Source: Stenotrophomonas rhizophila | GTDB lineage: Bacteria; Pseudomonadota; Gammaproteobacteria; Xanthomonadales; Xanthomonadaceae | Length of the DNA stretch: 64,000 nucleotides | NCBI RefSeq assembly: GCF_001704155.1 | Contig: NZ_CP016294.1 | Location: 353,001 to 417,000, forward strand | Direction of reading: 5' to 3' | Shown: positions 36,450 to 46,050 of the stretch, in pieces | Numbering within the stretch: the first letter of the stretch is position 1 | Layout of the letters: each line of letters begins with the position of its first letter | Made by a program: the position numbers and the translations under genes | The notes under the pieces: model-generated | The model's database searches: none | What the model saw: only the letters and a program-made list of their open reading frames with translations | Told to the model about the DNA's origin: nothing

Positions 36450-36517
36450 CCCATTCATGTCGATCTCTTGCCGAATGTCGACATGTAATGGGCATCACGT
36501 GGATGAGATCGACATGA
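36450..36517 (+). promoter_or_regulatory. Competing hairpins between oleA and oleB
   Basis: TCATGTCGATCTC at 36455-36467 is the exact inverted complement of 36505-36517 (13 bp). The overlapping arm CCCATT-CATGTCGA (36450-36463) can instead pair with TCGACATG-TA-ATGGG (36478-36492). The two folds exclude each other, as in attenuators or riboswitches. An ATGTCGACAT palindrome at 36475-36484 could equally be a protein site. The rest of the 215-bp gap holds no gene. Confidence 0.45.
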
Positions 36518-36614
36518 GTCGTATCCACGACACCCTTAGGTCGGTTATCTGCGACAACGACCTCTGGCCGCGCCCCCGCACTGGGATGCGATGCCATCTA
36601 TACGGTCAAATCCA

Positions 36615-37502
36615 ATGAAATTTCCCGGTTACCCCACCCATCCGCAGCGCTTCGAAGTCCGCCCCGGCCTGACGATGGGCTACCTCGACGAAGGCCCGCG
36701 CGATGGCGAGGTGGTGGTGATGGTCCACGGCAACCCGTCGTGGAGCTACTACTGGCGCACGCTGGTGGCCGGGCTGTCGGACCGCTACCGCTGCATCGTG
36801 CCCGACCACATCGGCATGGGCCTGTCGGACAAGCCCGATGACGCGCACTACGAGTACACCCTGCAGTCGCGCGTGGACGACCTGGACGCGCTGCTGGCGC
36901 ACCTGGGCATCACCGGCCCGGTGACCCTGGCCGTGCACGACTGGGGCGGCATGATCGGCTTTGGCTGGGCGCTGTCGCACCATGCGCAGGTCAAGCGCCT
37001 GGTGGTGCTCAACACCGCCGCCTTCCCGATGCCGGCGGCCAAGCAGATGCCGTGGCAGATCGCGCTGGGCCGGCACTGGAAGATCGGCGAGTGGATCATC
37101 CGCACCTTCAACGCGTTCTCGTCCGGCGCGTCGTGGCTGGGCGTGGAGCGGAAGATGCCGGCGGACGTGCGCCGTGCCTATGTGTCGCCGTACAACAGCT
37201 ACGCCAACCGGATCAGCACCATCCGCTTCATGCAGGACATTCCGCTGAGCCCGGCCGACAAGGCCTGGTCGCTGCTGGAACGCGCCGGCAGGGCGCTGCC
37301 GTCGTTCGCCGACCGCCCGGCCTTCATCGGCTGGGGCCTGCGCGATTTCGTGTTCGACCACCACTTCCTGGCAGGCTTCCAGGCGGCGCTGCCGCAGGCG
37401 CAGGTGCACGCGTTCGAGGACGCCGGGCACTACGTGCTGGAAGACAAGCACGAGGTGCTTGTGCCGGAGATCCGCGCGTTCCTGGACCAGAACCCGATTT
37501 GA
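36615..37502 (+). CDS. oleB: OleB, beta-lactone decarboxylase (alpha/beta hydrolase)
   Basis: OleB converts the cis-beta-lactone made by OleC to a cis-olefin with loss of CO2. The 295-residue protein has the haloalkane-dehalogenase-like fold with HGNPSWSYYW (oxyanion region, residues 38-47), nucleophile Asp109 in V-H-D-W-G-G, and the His in DAGHYVLED. It follows oleA and a 215-bp gap with unusual dyads, so it may not be strictly coupled to oleA. The start at 36615 gives the family N-terminus (M-K-F-P-G-Y-P). Confidence 0.95.
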   Translation: MKFPGYPTHPQRFEVRPGLTMGYLDEGPRDGEVVVMVHGNPSWSYYWRTLVAGLSDRYRCIVPDHIGMGLSDKPDDAHYEYTLQSRVDDLDALLAHLGITGPVTLAVHDWGGMIGFGWALSHHAQVKRLVVLNTAAFPMPAAKQMPWQIALGRHWKIGEWIIRTFNAFSSGASWLGVERKMPADVRRAYVSPYNSYANRISTIRFMQDIPLSPADKAWSLLERAGRALPSFADRPAFIGWGLRDFVFDHHFLAGFQAALPQAQVHAFEDAGHYVLEDKHEVLVPEIRAFLDQNPI

Positions 37503-37506
37503 CGGA

Positions 37507-37531
37507 GTACCGACCAACGGTCGGTACCTAC
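37507..37531 (-). repeat. GTAG-REP after oleB
   Basis: GTACCGACC-AAC-GGTCGGTAC is followed by CTAC, i.e. a GTAG head when read on the minus strand. It lies between the stops of oleB and the opposed YkgJ-type gene and could terminate both. Confidence 0.75.
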
Positions 37532-37534
37532 CGG

Positions 37535-37912
37535 TCACGCCGCGTCGGGGTGGTCCGCGCCATCGCGCCAGGCCCAGCTTTCCAGGCTCAGCGCCGGCAA
37601 CCCATGGATCGCCCGCGCCTTGTCGCACTGCGGGCTGGCCTTGCCGAACTCCCACGACGCATCCACCTCGCGGCACACGCTGGGGCGGTTGGGGTGGATG
37701 CTGCAGCGTGAATACACCCCGATCTCCGCATCCAGCGCCACGCAGCGCACCGGCTTGGAATGGGTGCCGCGCATGCACAGGCGGTGCGGGTCGAGCGGCT
37801 CGGTCAGCTGGTGCGGCACGCCGCCGGGGGTGACCTCGTCCGATTCCATCCAGTGGAAGGCCACGCGGTACTGGGTGCAGCAGGCGCCGCACGTCATGCA
37901 GGGATGGGACAT
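37535..37912 (-). CDS. YkgJ family cysteine-cluster protein
   Basis: This 125-residue cytoplasmic protein belongs to the YkgJ (CxxCxxCC) family, thought to bind a metal or Fe-S cluster. The Cys cluster CMTCGACC is at residues 5-12, and other Cys occur in RLCMRGT, VRCVALD, SRCSIHP, SVCREV and QCDKA. Function is unknown in the family. It runs opposite to the ole genes, between oleB and oleC, and its start is 105 bp from the oleC start. A link to olefin synthesis is not supported by sequence. Confidence 0.85.
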   Translation of the reverse strand: MSHPCMTCGACCTQYRVAFHWMESDEVTPGGVPHQLTEPLDPHRLCMRGTHSKPVRCVALDAEIGVYSRCSIHPNRPSVCREVDASWEFGKASPQCDKARAIHGLPALSLESWAWRDGADHPDAA

Positions 37913-37958
37913 GGGCGTGCCGCCCCGGGCGGCAGGGGGATGGAAAGGCGAAGGGGGC

Positions 37959-37996
37959 GAATTTTCCACGCCTGCGGCCGCCGCGCAAGAATTTTC
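37959..37996. promoter_or_regulatory. GAATTTTC direct repeats upstream of oleC
   Basis: The octamer GAATTTTC occurs at 37959-37966 and again at 37989-37996, exactly 30 bp apart in very GC-rich surroundings. It lies in the divergent gap between the YkgJ-type gene and oleC. About three helical turns separate the copies, suggesting paired regulator binding or UP-like promoter elements. Confidence 0.4.
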
Positions 37997-38017
37997 TGCA
38001 GCGGCGACAATGAACGG

Positions 38018-39673
38018 ATGAACAGCCCGATCAACATCGCCGCGCGCCTGCCCGAACTGGCCCGCGAACGCCCCGACCAGATCGCCATCCGCTGCCCCGG
38101 CCGGCCCGGCCCCGGGGGCATGGCGCGCTACGACGTGACCCTCGATTACCGCACCCTGGACGCCCGCAGCGACGCCATGGCCGCTGGCCTGGCCGCCTAC
38201 GGCATCGGCCGCGGCGTGCGTGCGGTGGTGATGGTGCGGCCCTCGCCGGAGTTCTTCCTGTTGATGTTCGCGCTGTTCAAGAACGGCGCAGTGCCGGTGC
38301 TGGTTGACCCGGGCATCGACAAGCGCGCGCTGAAGCAGTGTCTGGACGAGGCCCAGCCGGAAGCCTTCATCGGCATCGGCCTGGCCCACGTGGCGCGGCT
38401 GGTGCTGCGCTGGTGCCCGTCCGCCACGCGCCTGGTCACGGTCGGCCGCCGCTGGGGCTGGGGCGGCACCACCCTGGACCAGCTGGAAGCGCAGGGCGCA
38501 CGCCAGCCGCAGCCGATGGCCGCCACCGATGGCGAGGATGTCGCCGCCATCCTGTTCACCAGCGGCTCCACCGGCGTGCCCAAGGGCGTGGTCTACCGCC
38601 ACCGCCATTTCGTCGGCCAGGTGGACCTGCTGCGCTCGGCATTCGGCATGGAGGCCGGCGGGGTCGACCTGCCCACCTTCCCGCCATTCGCGCTGTTCGA
38701 CCCGGCGCTGGGGCTGACCTCGGTCATTCCGGACATGGACCCGACCCGCCCGGCCAAGGCCGACCCGCGCAGGCTGCACGACGCCATCGCCCGCTTCGGC
38801 GTGACCCAGCTGTTCGGCTCGCCCGCACTGATCCGGGTGCTGGCCGATCATGGCCAGCCGCTGCCCGGCGTGCGCCGGGTGACCTCGGCAGGCGCGCCGG
38901 TGCCGCCGGATGTGGTGGCCCGCATCCGCCGCCTGCTGCCCGACGATGCCCAGTTCTGGACCCCCTATGGCGCCACCGAGTGCCTGCCGGTGGCGGTGAT
39001 CGAAGGCCGCGAGCTGGAAAGCACCCGCCAGGCTACCGAAGCCGGCGCCGGCACCTGCGTGGGCCGCGTGGTGGCGCCCAACGAGGTGCGCATCATCGCC
39101 ATCGACGACGCCCCGCTGCCGCATTGGTCGCAGGCGCGCGAAGTGGCCCAGGGCGTGCTGGGCGAAATCACCGTGGCCGGCCCGACCGCCACCGACAGCT
39201 ACTTCAACCGCCCGCAGGCCACCGCCGCGGCCAAGATCACCGAAACGCGCGCCGACGGCAGCACCCGCGTGGTGCACCGCATGGGCGATGTCGGCTACTT
39301 CGATGCCGACGGCCGCTTGTGGTTCTGCGGGCGCAAGACCCAGCGCCTGGAAACCGCGCACGGCCCGCTGTACACCGAACAGGTGGAGCCGGTGTTCAAC
39401 GCACTCGACGGCATCGCGCGCACCGCGCTGGTCGGCGTGGGCCCCGCTGGCAGGCAGCTGCCGGTGCTCTGCTATGAACTGCAGCCGGGCAGCGCCGATT
39501 CGCCGGCCCTGCAGCAGCGGTTGCGCGATGAAGCGGCCGCGCATGCCGGCACGCTGCGCATCGAACGCTTCCTGCTGCACCCCGGCTTCCCGGTCGATAT
39601 CCGCCACAACGCCAAGATCGGCCGCGAGAAGCTCGCGGCCTGGGCGGCAACCCGAATGGAACAACCCGCATGA
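38018..39673 (+). CDS. oleC: OleC, beta-lactone synthetase (AMP-dependent)
   Basis: OleC uses ATP to turn a beta-hydroxy acid into a cis-beta-lactone, which OleB decarboxylates. The 551-residue protein is an ANL-superfamily adenylating enzyme: P-loop [13 protein letters not shown] near residues 174-186, TPYGATE near 315-321, and the C-terminal hinge and lysine region ([14 protein letters not shown]). The start at 38018 is followed by [14 protein letters not shown]. It overlaps oleD by ATGA. Because the opposed YkgJ-type gene precedes it, oleC and oleD probably have their own promoter. Confidence 0.95.
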   Translation: MNSPINIAARLPELARERPDQIAIRCPGRPGPGGMARYDVTLDYRTLDARSDAMAAGLAAYGIGRGVRAVVMVRPSPEFFLLMFALFKNGAVPVLVDPGIDKRALKQCLDEAQPEAFIGIGLAHVARLVLRWCPSATRLVTVGRRWGWGGTTLDQLEAQGARQPQPMAATDGEDVAAILFTSGSTGVPKGVVYRHRHFVGQVDLLRSAFGMEAGGVDLPTFPPFALFDPALGLTSVIPDMDPTRPAKADPRRLHDAIARFGVTQLFGSPALIRVLADHGQPLPGVRRVTSAGAPVPPDVVARIRRLLPDDAQFWTPYGATECLPVAVIEGRELESTRQATEAGAGTCVGRVVAPNEVRIIAIDDAPLPHWSQAREVAQGVLGEITVAGPTATDSYFNRPQATAAAKITETRADGSTRVVHRMGDVGYFDADGRLWFCGRKTQRLETAHGPLYTEQVEPVFNALDGIARTALVGVGPAGRQLPVLCYELQPGSADSPALQQRLRDEAAAHAGTLRIERFLLHPGFPVDIRHNAKIGREKLAAWAATRMEQPA

Positions 39674-40680
39674 AGATCCTTGTCACCGGTGGTGGTGGTT
39701 TCCTCGGCCAGGCGCTGTGCCGTGGCCTGGTCGCGCGCGGCCACGAGGTCCTCAGTTTCAACCGCGGCGATTACCCGCCGCTGGCCGCGATGGGCGTGGG
39801 CCAGATCCGCGGCGACCTGGCCGACGCCGACGCCGTGCGTCACGCGGTGGCCGGGGTGGATGCGGTGTTCCACAACGGCGCCAAGGCCGGTGCGTGGGGC
39901 AGCTACGAGAGCTACCACCGGGCCAACGTGGTCGGCACCGACAACGTCATCGCCGCCTGCCGCAGCCACGGCGTGCGCACGCTGGTGTACACCTCCACGC
40001 CCAGCGTCACCCACCGCGCCACCCACCCGGTGGAAGGCCTGGGCGCCGATGAAGTGCCCTATGGCGAGAACTTCCAGGCCCCGTACGCGGCGACCAAGAC
40101 CATCGCCGAGCAGCACGTGCTGGCCGCCAACGACGCCACCCTGGCCACCGTCGCACTGCGCCCGCGCCTGATCTGGGGCCCGGGCGACCAGCAGCTGGTG
40201 CCGCGCCTGGCCGAACGCGCGCGCGCTGGCCGCCTGCGCTTCGTTGGCGATGGCAGCAATCTGGTCGACACCACCTACATCGACAATGCCGCGCTGGCCC
40301 ACTTCCTGGCCTTCGAACACCTGGCCCCGGGCGCGGCGTGCGCCGGCAGGGCGTACTTCATCTCCAACGGCGAACCGCTGCCGATGCGCGAGCTGCTCAA
40401 CAAGCTGATGGCCGCGGTAGGCGCGCCGCCGGTGGAGAAATCGATCAGCTTCAAGACCGCGTACCGCATCGGCGCGGTGGCCGAACGGCTGTGGCCGCTG
40501 CTGCGCCTGCGCGGCGAACCGCCGATGACCCGCTTCCTCGCCGAGCAGCTGTGCACGCCGCACTGGTACAGCATGGAACCGGCGCGGCGCGACTTCGGCT
40601 ACGTGCCGCAGGTAAGCATTGACGAAGGGCTCACGAGGCTGAAGGCTTCATCGCGCGGCGAGGAATCCATCACTTCCTGA
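39670..40680 (+). CDS. oleD: OleD, NADPH-dependent beta-keto acid reductase
   Basis: OleD reduces the beta-keto acid from OleA to the beta-hydroxy acid used by OleC. The 336-residue protein is an extended SDR of the 3-beta-hydroxysteroid dehydrogenase group. The cofactor motif T-G-G-G-G-F-L-G-Q is near residues 6-14, VYTSTPSV contains the Ser and [10 protein letters not shown] the catalytic Tyr and Lys. It overlaps oleC by 4 bp (ATGA), so the two are translationally coupled. Confidence 0.95.
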   Translation: MKILVTGGGGFLGQALCRGLVARGHEVLSFNRGDYPPLAAMGVGQIRGDLADADAVRHAVAGVDAVFHNGAKAGAWGSYESYHRANVVGTDNVIAACRSHGVRTLVYTSTPSVTHRATHPVEGLGADEVPYGENFQAPYAATKTIAEQHVLAANDATLATVALRPRLIWGPGDQQLVPRLAERARAGRLRFVGDGSNLVDTTYIDNAALAHFLAFEHLAPGAACAGRAYFISNGEPLPMRELLNKLMAAVGAPPVEKSISFKTAYRIGAVAERLWPLLRLRGEPPMTRFLAEQLCTPHWYSMEPARRDFGYVPQVSIDEGLTRLKASSRGEESITS

Positions 40681-40741
40681 ACACCGGGGGTTGGTGAAGA
40701 TGGCAGCACGCCAATCCGGCACGCACGACGCGAGGATCGAC

Positions 40742-40897
40742 ATGCTGCACTACGCCGTAATCTTTTTTGTCATCGCCATCATTGCGGCGGTGCTCGGCTT
40801 CTCCGGCATCGCCGGCGCTGCCAGCAACATTGCCTGGATCCTGTTTGTGGTGTTCCTGATCCTGGCCATCATCTCGATGTTCCGTAAGCGAGGGTAG
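40742..40897 (+). CDS. DUF1328 (YtjA-like) small membrane protein
   Basis: This 51-residue protein has two hydrophobic helices ([19 protein letters not shown] and [19 protein letters not shown]) joined by a Gly/Ala turn and a basic tail, matching the DUF1328/YtjA family of unknown function. The ATG at 40742 is preferred over 40691 because it gives the family N-terminus (M-L-H-Y-A). It is 61 bp downstream of oleD, followed by a strong hairpin terminator. Confidence 0.9.
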   Translation: MLHYAVIFFVIAIIAAVLGFSGIAGAASNIAWILFVVFLILAIISMFRKRG

Positions 40898-40954
40898 TAG
40901 CGCAGGATCCTGCACGCCCCCTCTCTCCGGGCAACCAGGATCCAGCGCAGTCTC

Positions 40955-40990
40955 CGACGGCCTGGCGCTCGCAAGAGCGCCGGGCCGTCG
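40955..40990. terminator. Bidirectional hairpin between DUF1328 and ddl genes
   Basis: A stem of about 16 bp (CGACGGCCTGGCGCTC with its near-perfect complement, one mismatch) has a GCAA loop. The two convergent genes DUF1328 (plus) and ddl (minus) end on either side. Only short T-runs follow. Confidence 0.75.
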
Positions 40991-40995
40991 TTGCT

Positions 40996-42099
40996 TCAGG
41001 TGACGGTAATCGAACTGCGCAGCGCGCGCTCGCTGGCGTGCCGTTCCAGCGCCAGCTCCAGCAGCCGGGTGATCAGCGCGGTGTAATCCAGCCCGCTGGC
41101 CGCCCACAGCTTGGGATACATGCTGATCCGGGTGAAACCGGGCAGGGTGTTGATCTCGTTGATGACCACCTCGCCATCGCGGGTGAGGAACACATCCACC
41201 CGCGCCAGCCCCGCGCAGTCCAACGCCTGGTAGGCGCGCACCGCGATCTCGCGGATGCGCTGCTGATCGCCCTCGCTGATGTCGGCCGGCACCACCACAT
41301 CGGCGCCGTTTTCGCTGATGTATTTGGTGTCGTACGAATAGAACTCGTCGTGCACCACCACCTCGCCGCACACGCTCGCCTCGGGCGACGCGTTGCCCAG
41401 CACCGCGCATTCGATCTCGCGGCCGTCGATGGCCGCTTCCACCAGTGCCTTGTGGTCGTAATCCAGTGCCAATGCCAGCGCGTCCTGGAATTCCTGCGCC
41501 GTGCGCACCTTGCTCACGCCCACCGACGAGCCCTGGTTGGCGGGTTTGACGAACAGGGGGCTGCCCAGCCGGGCGGTCAGCGCGGCGTAGTCGGCTGCGC
41601 CTGCGGTGGCCCGGGTGAAGCAGGCGAACGGTGCCACGGCCAGCCCGGCATCGCGCAGCAGGCGCTTGGCCACATCCTTGTCCATCGCCACCGCCGAGCC
41701 CAGCACGCCCGAGCCCACGAAGGGCAGGTTGGCCATGCGCAGCAGCCCCTGCAGCGAGCCGTCCTCGCCCAGCGTGCCGTGCACGATCGGGAATACCACG
41801 TCGATCTGGGCCAGCGCGGCCGCCGGCGTGGCCGGCACCAGCTGCTGGCGTTCGGCGCCGGGCAGCACCGCCACGCCCTGGCCGGAACGGTTCAGCGCGA
41901 TCCGCGCCGGGTCGTCGGCGTGCAGCAGGAAGCCGTCCGGGTCGCTCACATGCCACTGTCCCTGCTTGTCGATGCCGATCAGGGTGACCTCGAAACGCTC
42001 CTTGTCCAGCGCGTCCAGGATGTTTTTCGCCGACTGCAGCGAGACCTCGTGTTCGGCCGAACGGCCGCCGAAAATGATGCCAACCCGGATCCTGCCCAT
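40996..42099 (-). CDS. ddlA: D-alanine--D-alanine ligase
   Basis: This 367-residue ATP-grasp ligase makes D-Ala-D-Ala for peptidoglycan in the cytoplasm. The N-terminal [13 protein letters not shown], the ATP-binding loop [14 protein letters not shown], the metal site [22 protein letters not shown] and the length all match the DdlA-type. It stands alone, not in the mur-fts cluster where ddlB is usually found, so the ddlA symbol is preferred. A REP pair lies just upstream. Confidence 0.95.
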   Translation of the reverse strand: MGRIRVGIIFGGRSAEHEVSLQSAKNILDALDKERFEVTLIGIDKQGQWHVSDPDGFLLHADDPARIALNRSGQGVAVLPGAERQQLVPATPAAALAQIDVVFPIVHGTLGEDGSLQGLLRMANLPFVGSGVLGSAVAMDKDVAKRLLRDAGLAVAPFACFTRATAGAADYAALTARLGSPLFVKPANQGSSVGVSKVRTAQEFQDALALALDYDHKALVEAAIDGREIECAVLGNASPEASVCGEVVVHDEFYSYDTKYISENGADVVVPADISEGDQQRIREIAVRAYQALDCAGLARVDVFLTRDGEVVINEINTLPGFTRISMYPKLWAASGLDYTALITRLLELALERHASERALRSSITVT

Positions 42100-42135
42100 G
42101 CTGCTGCCGCTCCTGCCATGCGTGTGAGGGATATT

Positions 42136-42201
42136 GTAGAGCCACGCCCTGCGTGGCTGGAGCGGCCGACGATGGTTCAGCCACGCAGGGCGTGGCTCTA
42201 C
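42136..42201. repeat. Paired opposed GTAG-REPs between ddl and ubiJ
   Basis: GTAGAGCCACG-CCCTG-CGTGGCT at 42136-42158 and its inverse at 42179-42201 are separated by 20 bp and could fold into one long hairpin. Both neighbouring genes are transcribed away, so this is in a divergent gap rather than at a 3' end. Confidence 0.8.
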
Positions 42202-42229
42202 CCATCAAGGCGGCGGGTACAATGACGCA

Positions 42230-42871
42230 ATGGCACGCTCCCTGCTCTCCTCCCTCAAGCCCCTGGCCGGCAACGCGCTGCAGCTCGCGCTCAACCGCAC
42301 CCTGGCGCTGGACCCCGATACCCGCCGCGCGCTGGTCGCGCTGGATGGCCGCCACATCGCCCTGACCCTGGAATCGCCCGCGCTGGCGATGCGGATCGGT
42401 GTCGAGGGCGAGCGCCTCACGGTGGGCCCGGTGGACCCGCAGCAGGAACCGGACCTTGCCGTGCGCAGCACGTTGGGCGGGGTACTGGCACAGCTGCCGT
42501 TCCTGGCCAATGCACGGCGTGGCGGCGACGCCCCGGCCGGGCGGGTCAAAGTGTCCGGCGACGCCGAACTGGCGCGCCGCCTGCAGCAGCTGGCCAGCCG
42601 CTTCGATCCGGACTGGCAGCAGCCGTTCGTGCGGGTGTTCGGCGAAGTGCTGGGTGTGCAGATCGCCAATGCCCTGCGTTCGGCCCTGCAGCATGCGCGC
42701 CGTGGCGCGTCCGACCTGGCGCACAGCGCCGCCGATTTTGTCACCGAGGAGTCGCGCGACGTGGTAGCCCGAGCCGAACTGGATGCCTTCCATGACGATG
42801 TGGATGTGATGCGCGACGACGTCGAACGCATCGCCGCCCGCGTGCAGCGCCTTGCCCAGGTGCGCGCATGA
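42230..42871 (+). CDS. ubiJ: UbiJ-like ubiquinone biosynthesis accessory factor (SCP2 domain)
   Basis: This 213-residue protein has an SCP2-type lipid-binding domain (residues about 10-110) followed by a helical C-terminal part ([20 protein letters not shown], then a coiled coil). UbiJ works in the soluble Ubi complex by holding ubiquinone precursors. It overlaps ubiB by ATGA, the conserved ubiJ-ubiB neighbourhood, which supports the name. No ubiE gene is present next to it here. Confidence 0.9.
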   Translation: MARSLLSSLKPLAGNALQLALNRTLALDPDTRRALVALDGRHIALTLESPALAMRIGVEGERLTVGPVDPQQEPDLAVRSTLGGVLAQLPFLANARRGGDAPAGRVKVSGDAELARRLQQLASRFDPDWQQPFVRVFGEVLGVQIANALRSALQHARRGASDLAHSAADFVTEESRDVVARAELDAFHDDVDVMRDDVERIAARVQRLAQVRA

Positions 42872-44526
42872 AGGCGGTGTTCCGGGCAAGCCGCATTGGT
42901 CGGGTGATCCTGCGCTACCGCCTCGACGACCTGCTCGAAGGCACCCCGCTGGAAGGCTGGCTGCGCCTGGCCAAGCCGTTCGTGCCGCGCGCCTCGGCCG
43001 ACATCGCCGTGCAGTCGCGGGGCGCGCGCCTGCGCCTGGCGCTGCAGGATCTCGGCCCGATCTTCGTCAAGTTCGGGCAGATCCTGTCCACCCGCCGCGA
43101 CCTGATCCCGGCCGACATCGCCAACGAACTTACGCTGCTGCAGGACCGGGTCAAACCGTTCGATGGCGCCACCGCGCAGCGCATCGTGGAAGCCGCGCTT
43201 GGCCGCCCGGTCAGTGAGGCCTTTGCCAGTTTCGAGCTGGAACCACTGGCCTCGGCCTCGATCGCCCAGGTGCATGCGGCCACGCTGGCCGATGGCCGCC
43301 AGGTGGTGGTCAAGGTGCTGCGCCCGGATATCGAAAAGCAGATCGACGCCGACATCGCGCTGCTCAAATCGGCCGCCGCGCTGGTCGAACGCACCCACCC
43401 GCGCGCCGACAAGATCCGCCCGCGCGAAGTGGTGGCCGAAGTCGAAAACACCTTGGCCGCCGAGCTGGACCTGCAGCGCGAAGGCGCCAACGCCAGCGTC
43501 CTGCGCCGCAACTGGGTGGACTCGGACGACCTGTACGTGCCCGAGGTGGTCTGGAGCCACACCGCCGAACGCGCGCTCACCCTGGAACGGGTGTGGGGCA
43601 TCCCGTCGGATGACATCGCCGCGCTGGACAAGGCCGGGATCGACCGCAAGGCGCTCGCGGCCAAGGGCGTGCGCGTGTTCTACACGCAGGTGTTCCGCGA
43701 CAACTTCTTCCACGCCGACGCGCACGCCGGCAACATCTGGGTCGATGTCGATCCGGCGCGCCGCGACAACCCGCGCTTCATCGCGCTGGATTTCGGCATC
43801 ATGGGCCAGCTGTCCGAGGAAGATCAGTACTACCTGGCCGAAAACTTCATGGCCATCTTCAACAAGGACTACCGGCGCATGGCCGAGCTCCATGTCGAAG
43901 CCGGCTGGATGCCCAACAACGTGCGCATCGATGAACTCGAAGCCGCCGCGCGTTCGGTATGCGAACCGTACTTCACCCGCCCGTTGTCGCAGATCTCGCT
44001 GGCCGAAGTGCTGATCAAGCTGTTCCGCGTGGCCCAGCGTTACGAACTTACCCTGCAGCCGCAGCTGATCCTGCTGCAGAAGACGCTGCTCAACATCGAA
44101 GGCGTGGGCCGCCAGCTGGATCCGGAACTGGATATCTGGGCGGTGGCACGGCCGGTGCTGGAACGCATCCTGCGCGAACGCTACAGCCCGCGCCGCGTGT
44201 TCAAGGAACTGCGCAAGCGCCTGCCGGAAATCATGACCCACACCCCCGACATGCCGCGCCTGGTGCACGCTTGGCTGCGCCAGCAGGTGGAAGGCGGGCA
44301 TGAGCTGTCGATGCGCTCGCAGGATCTGGTGGCACTCAACAGCAACCTGCAGAAGCTGCAGAAGCGCGCCGTGGCCGCCATTGCCGGCGTCGGCCTGCTG
44401 ATCGTGGCGGCGGTGCTGTACGGCATGCAGCCGGGCGGCTGGTACTTCGGCGATGCGCCGGTGTGGAGCTGGGTGAGCGGGGCAGCGGGATTGTTCTCGC
44501 TGGCCAGCGCCTGGTGGCGCCGGTGA
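42868..44526 (+). CDS. ubiB: UbiB, atypical kinase/ATPase for ubiquinone biosynthesis
   Basis: This 552-residue protein belongs to the UbiB/ADCK family of protein-kinase-like ATPases needed for ubiquinone biosynthesis at the membrane. The KxGQ motif is K68-F-G-Q71. Further features are ASIAQVHAA (the Ala-rich loop), VVVKVLRP with the nucleotide Lys, [11 protein letters not shown] and DFGIMGQL. Two C-terminal hydrophobic helices ([18 protein letters not shown] and the [14 protein letters not shown] stretch) anchor it. It is translationally coupled to ubiJ. Confidence 0.96.
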   Translation: MKAVFRASRIGRVILRYRLDDLLEGTPLEGWLRLAKPFVPRASADIAVQSRGARLRLALQDLGPIFVKFGQILSTRRDLIPADIANELTLLQDRVKPFDGATAQRIVEAALGRPVSEAFASFELEPLASASIAQVHAATLADGRQVVVKVLRPDIEKQIDADIALLKSAAALVERTHPRADKIRPREVVAEVENTLAAELDLQREGANASVLRRNWVDSDDLYVPEVVWSHTAERALTLERVWGIPSDDIAALDKAGIDRKALAAKGVRVFYTQVFRDNFFHADAHAGNIWVDVDPARRDNPRFIALDFGIMGQLSEEDQYYLAENFMAIFNKDYRRMAELHVEAGWMPNNVRIDELEAAARSVCEPYFTRPLSQISLAEVLIKLFRVAQRYELTLQPQLILLQKTLLNIEGVGRQLDPELDIWAVARPVLERILRERYSPRRVFKELRKRLPEIMTHTPDMPRLVHAWLRQQVEGGHELSMRSQDLVALNSNLQKLQKRAVAAIAGVGLLIVAAVLYGMQPGGWYFGDAPVWSWVSGAAGLFSLASAWWRR

Positions 44527-44537
44527 CCGATATCGGG

Positions 44538-45260
44538 ATGTCCGCCGACGCCACGGTCGAGGCGCCGGTGGCGCTGCCGCCGCTGCAGCTGCTGCACGTG
44601 GACGAGCGCCTGGCCGTGGTCAACAAGCCGGCCGGGCTGATGGTCCATGACAGCAAGCTGGCCCGCGGCGAAGATGATTTCCTCGCCGACCGCCTGCGCG
44701 AGCAGCTGGGCAAGCCGATCTTCCTGGTCCACCGCCTCGACCGCGCCACCAGCGGCTGCCTGCTGCTGGCCTTCGACCGCGAAAGCGCCAGCTTGCTGGG
44801 CAAGTCGCTGATGGGCGGCGATGTCACCAAGGATTACCTGGCCATCTGCCGTGGCTGGCCGGCCGAAGAAGCGTTCACGGTCAACCACGACCTGGATGGC
44901 GGCCCCGGCAAGCCGGTGAAGAAGCCCGCCATCACCCATTTCCAGCGCGTGGCCGTGGGTGAAATCGCGGTGCCGGTCGGCGAGTTCGCCACCTCGCGCT
45001 ACGCGCTGCTGCGCTGCCAGCCGCAGACCGGGCGCTTCCGCCAGATCCGCCGGCACCTCAAGCACCTCTCACATCACCTGATCGGCGACACCAGCCACGG
45101 CGATGGCCGCCACAACCGCAGCTTCCGCATGCAGGGCATCCACCGCATGCTGCTGCACGCCGAACGCCTGCGTTTCCCGCACCCGGACGGCACGCTGATG
45201 GATGTCAGCGCGCCGGTGGATGGCGAGTTCCGCAAGGCAATGGATCTGTTTGGGTGGTAG
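44538..45260 (+). CDS. truC: tRNA pseudouridine synthase TruC-like (RluA family)
   Basis: This 240-residue synthase resembles TruC, which makes pseudouridine 65 in tRNA. The catalytic Asp is in FLVHRLDRATSG near residue 69. KPAITHF, RHLKHLSHHLIGDTSHGDGRHNR and MLLHAERL follow the TruC pattern more closely than RluA/RluC/RluD. The start is uncertain: ATG at 44538 gives the usual N-terminus, while a GTG at 44523 would overlap the ubiB stop (GTGA). It directly follows ubiB. Confidence 0.85.
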   Translation: MSADATVEAPVALPPLQLLHVDERLAVVNKPAGLMVHDSKLARGEDDFLADRLREQLGKPIFLVHRLDRATSGCLLLAFDRESASLLGKSLMGGDVTKDYLAICRGWPAEEAFTVNHDLDGGPGKPVKKPAITHFQRVAVGEIAVPVGEFATSRYALLRCQPQTGRFRQIRRHLKHLSHHLIGDTSHGDGRHNRSFRMQGIHRMLLHAERLRFPHPDGTLMDVSAPVDGEFRKAMDLFGW

Positions 45261-45267
45261 CGGTGAG

Positions 45268-45294
45268 GCGCACGACCAACGGTCGTGCGCTACC
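45268..45294 (-). repeat. GTAG-REP between truC and DUF2059 genes
   Basis: GCGCACGACC-AAC-GGTCGTGCGC is followed by TACC (GTAG head on the minus strand). It separates two convergent genes and may act as a bidirectional terminator. Confidence 0.75.
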
Positions 45295-45303
45295 GATGGG
45301 GCG

Positions 45304-45861
45304 TTATTTCTTGGCCGGAGCCGGGGCTGCCGCCGGTGCGTTTCCTTCGTTCACGATCGCCTCCAGGTCCTTCTGCAGGTCCACGAACAGCGGCTGCATC
45401 TTGTCCTGGATGGCCACCATCACGTTCTGCATCAGCGCCGGGGTCTTGTCCAGCAGGCTCTGCCCGGCCGAGCTCTCGTAGAACTCGGCCATGGCCAGCA
45501 CGTCTTCCTTGCTGAAGGTCTTCTTGTAGAGGTCCACGTACATCGGCCGCAGCTGCTGCCACGACAGCGCCTGGCGGATGGTCTGGTTGGTGCGCTGTTC
45601 AATGCGCTGCAGCTGCGCCTTCTTGGCCTCATCCAGCTGGCGCTGTTCGGCCACCTGCTGGAACTGCTGGCGCTGCATCGCCTCGATCTGCGGCAGCATG
45701 GTGTCCAGCATGCTCTGCGCGCGCGACGCCGCCAGCAGGCGGTTGATGTCCGCATCCGACGGCGGCGCGGCCAGCGCCGGGGCAATGGCGGCCAGGCCCA
45801 GCGCAAGGGTCAGGGCCAGGCGGGTCAGGCCACGGCGGGCCGGCGAACGGGTCGACATCAT
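45304..45861 (-). CDS. DUF2059 exported protein
   Basis: This 185-residue protein has a signal peptide (about 1-33, ending ALA). The helical mature domain is rich in Gln/Glu (MLDTMLPQIEAMQRQQFQQV, MAEFYESSAGQSLL), typical of DUF2059. It ends in an Ala/Pro/Lys-rich tail. The function is unknown in the family. Start at 45861 (M-M-S-T-R) or 45858. Confidence 0.88.
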   Translation of the reverse strand: MMSTRSPARRGLTRLALTLALGLAAIAPALAAPPSDADINRLLAASRAQSMLDTMLPQIEAMQRQQFQQVAEQRQLDEAKKAQLQRIEQRTNQTIRQALSWQQLRPMYVDLYKKTFSKEDVLAMAEFYESSAGQSLLDKTPALMQNVMVAIQDKMQPLFVDLQKDLEAIVNEGNAPAAAPAPAKK

Positions 45862-46050
45862 GTAAGTGCATCCTGCGTTGCGTGGAAGCCCGAGCATACC
45901 TGCGATCCGGTCAAGCAGCCGTGCGCGCGTCGCATTGCCGCGTCCGGTGCGACGGTTCCGGCCCGTACCCGGCTTTTATGCCCCTTATCGGCGGTATTGG
46001 TGAACATTACGGTCACCTCAGGCGGCGATCCTGCCCTTACAATGCCGCCC

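Noticed and set aside
40897-40913. GTAG followed by palindrome GCAGGATCCTGC after the DUF1328 stop
   Set aside because: It looks like a minimal REP, but the stem is only four base pairs around a GATC loop and it is unpaired; kept out as too weak.
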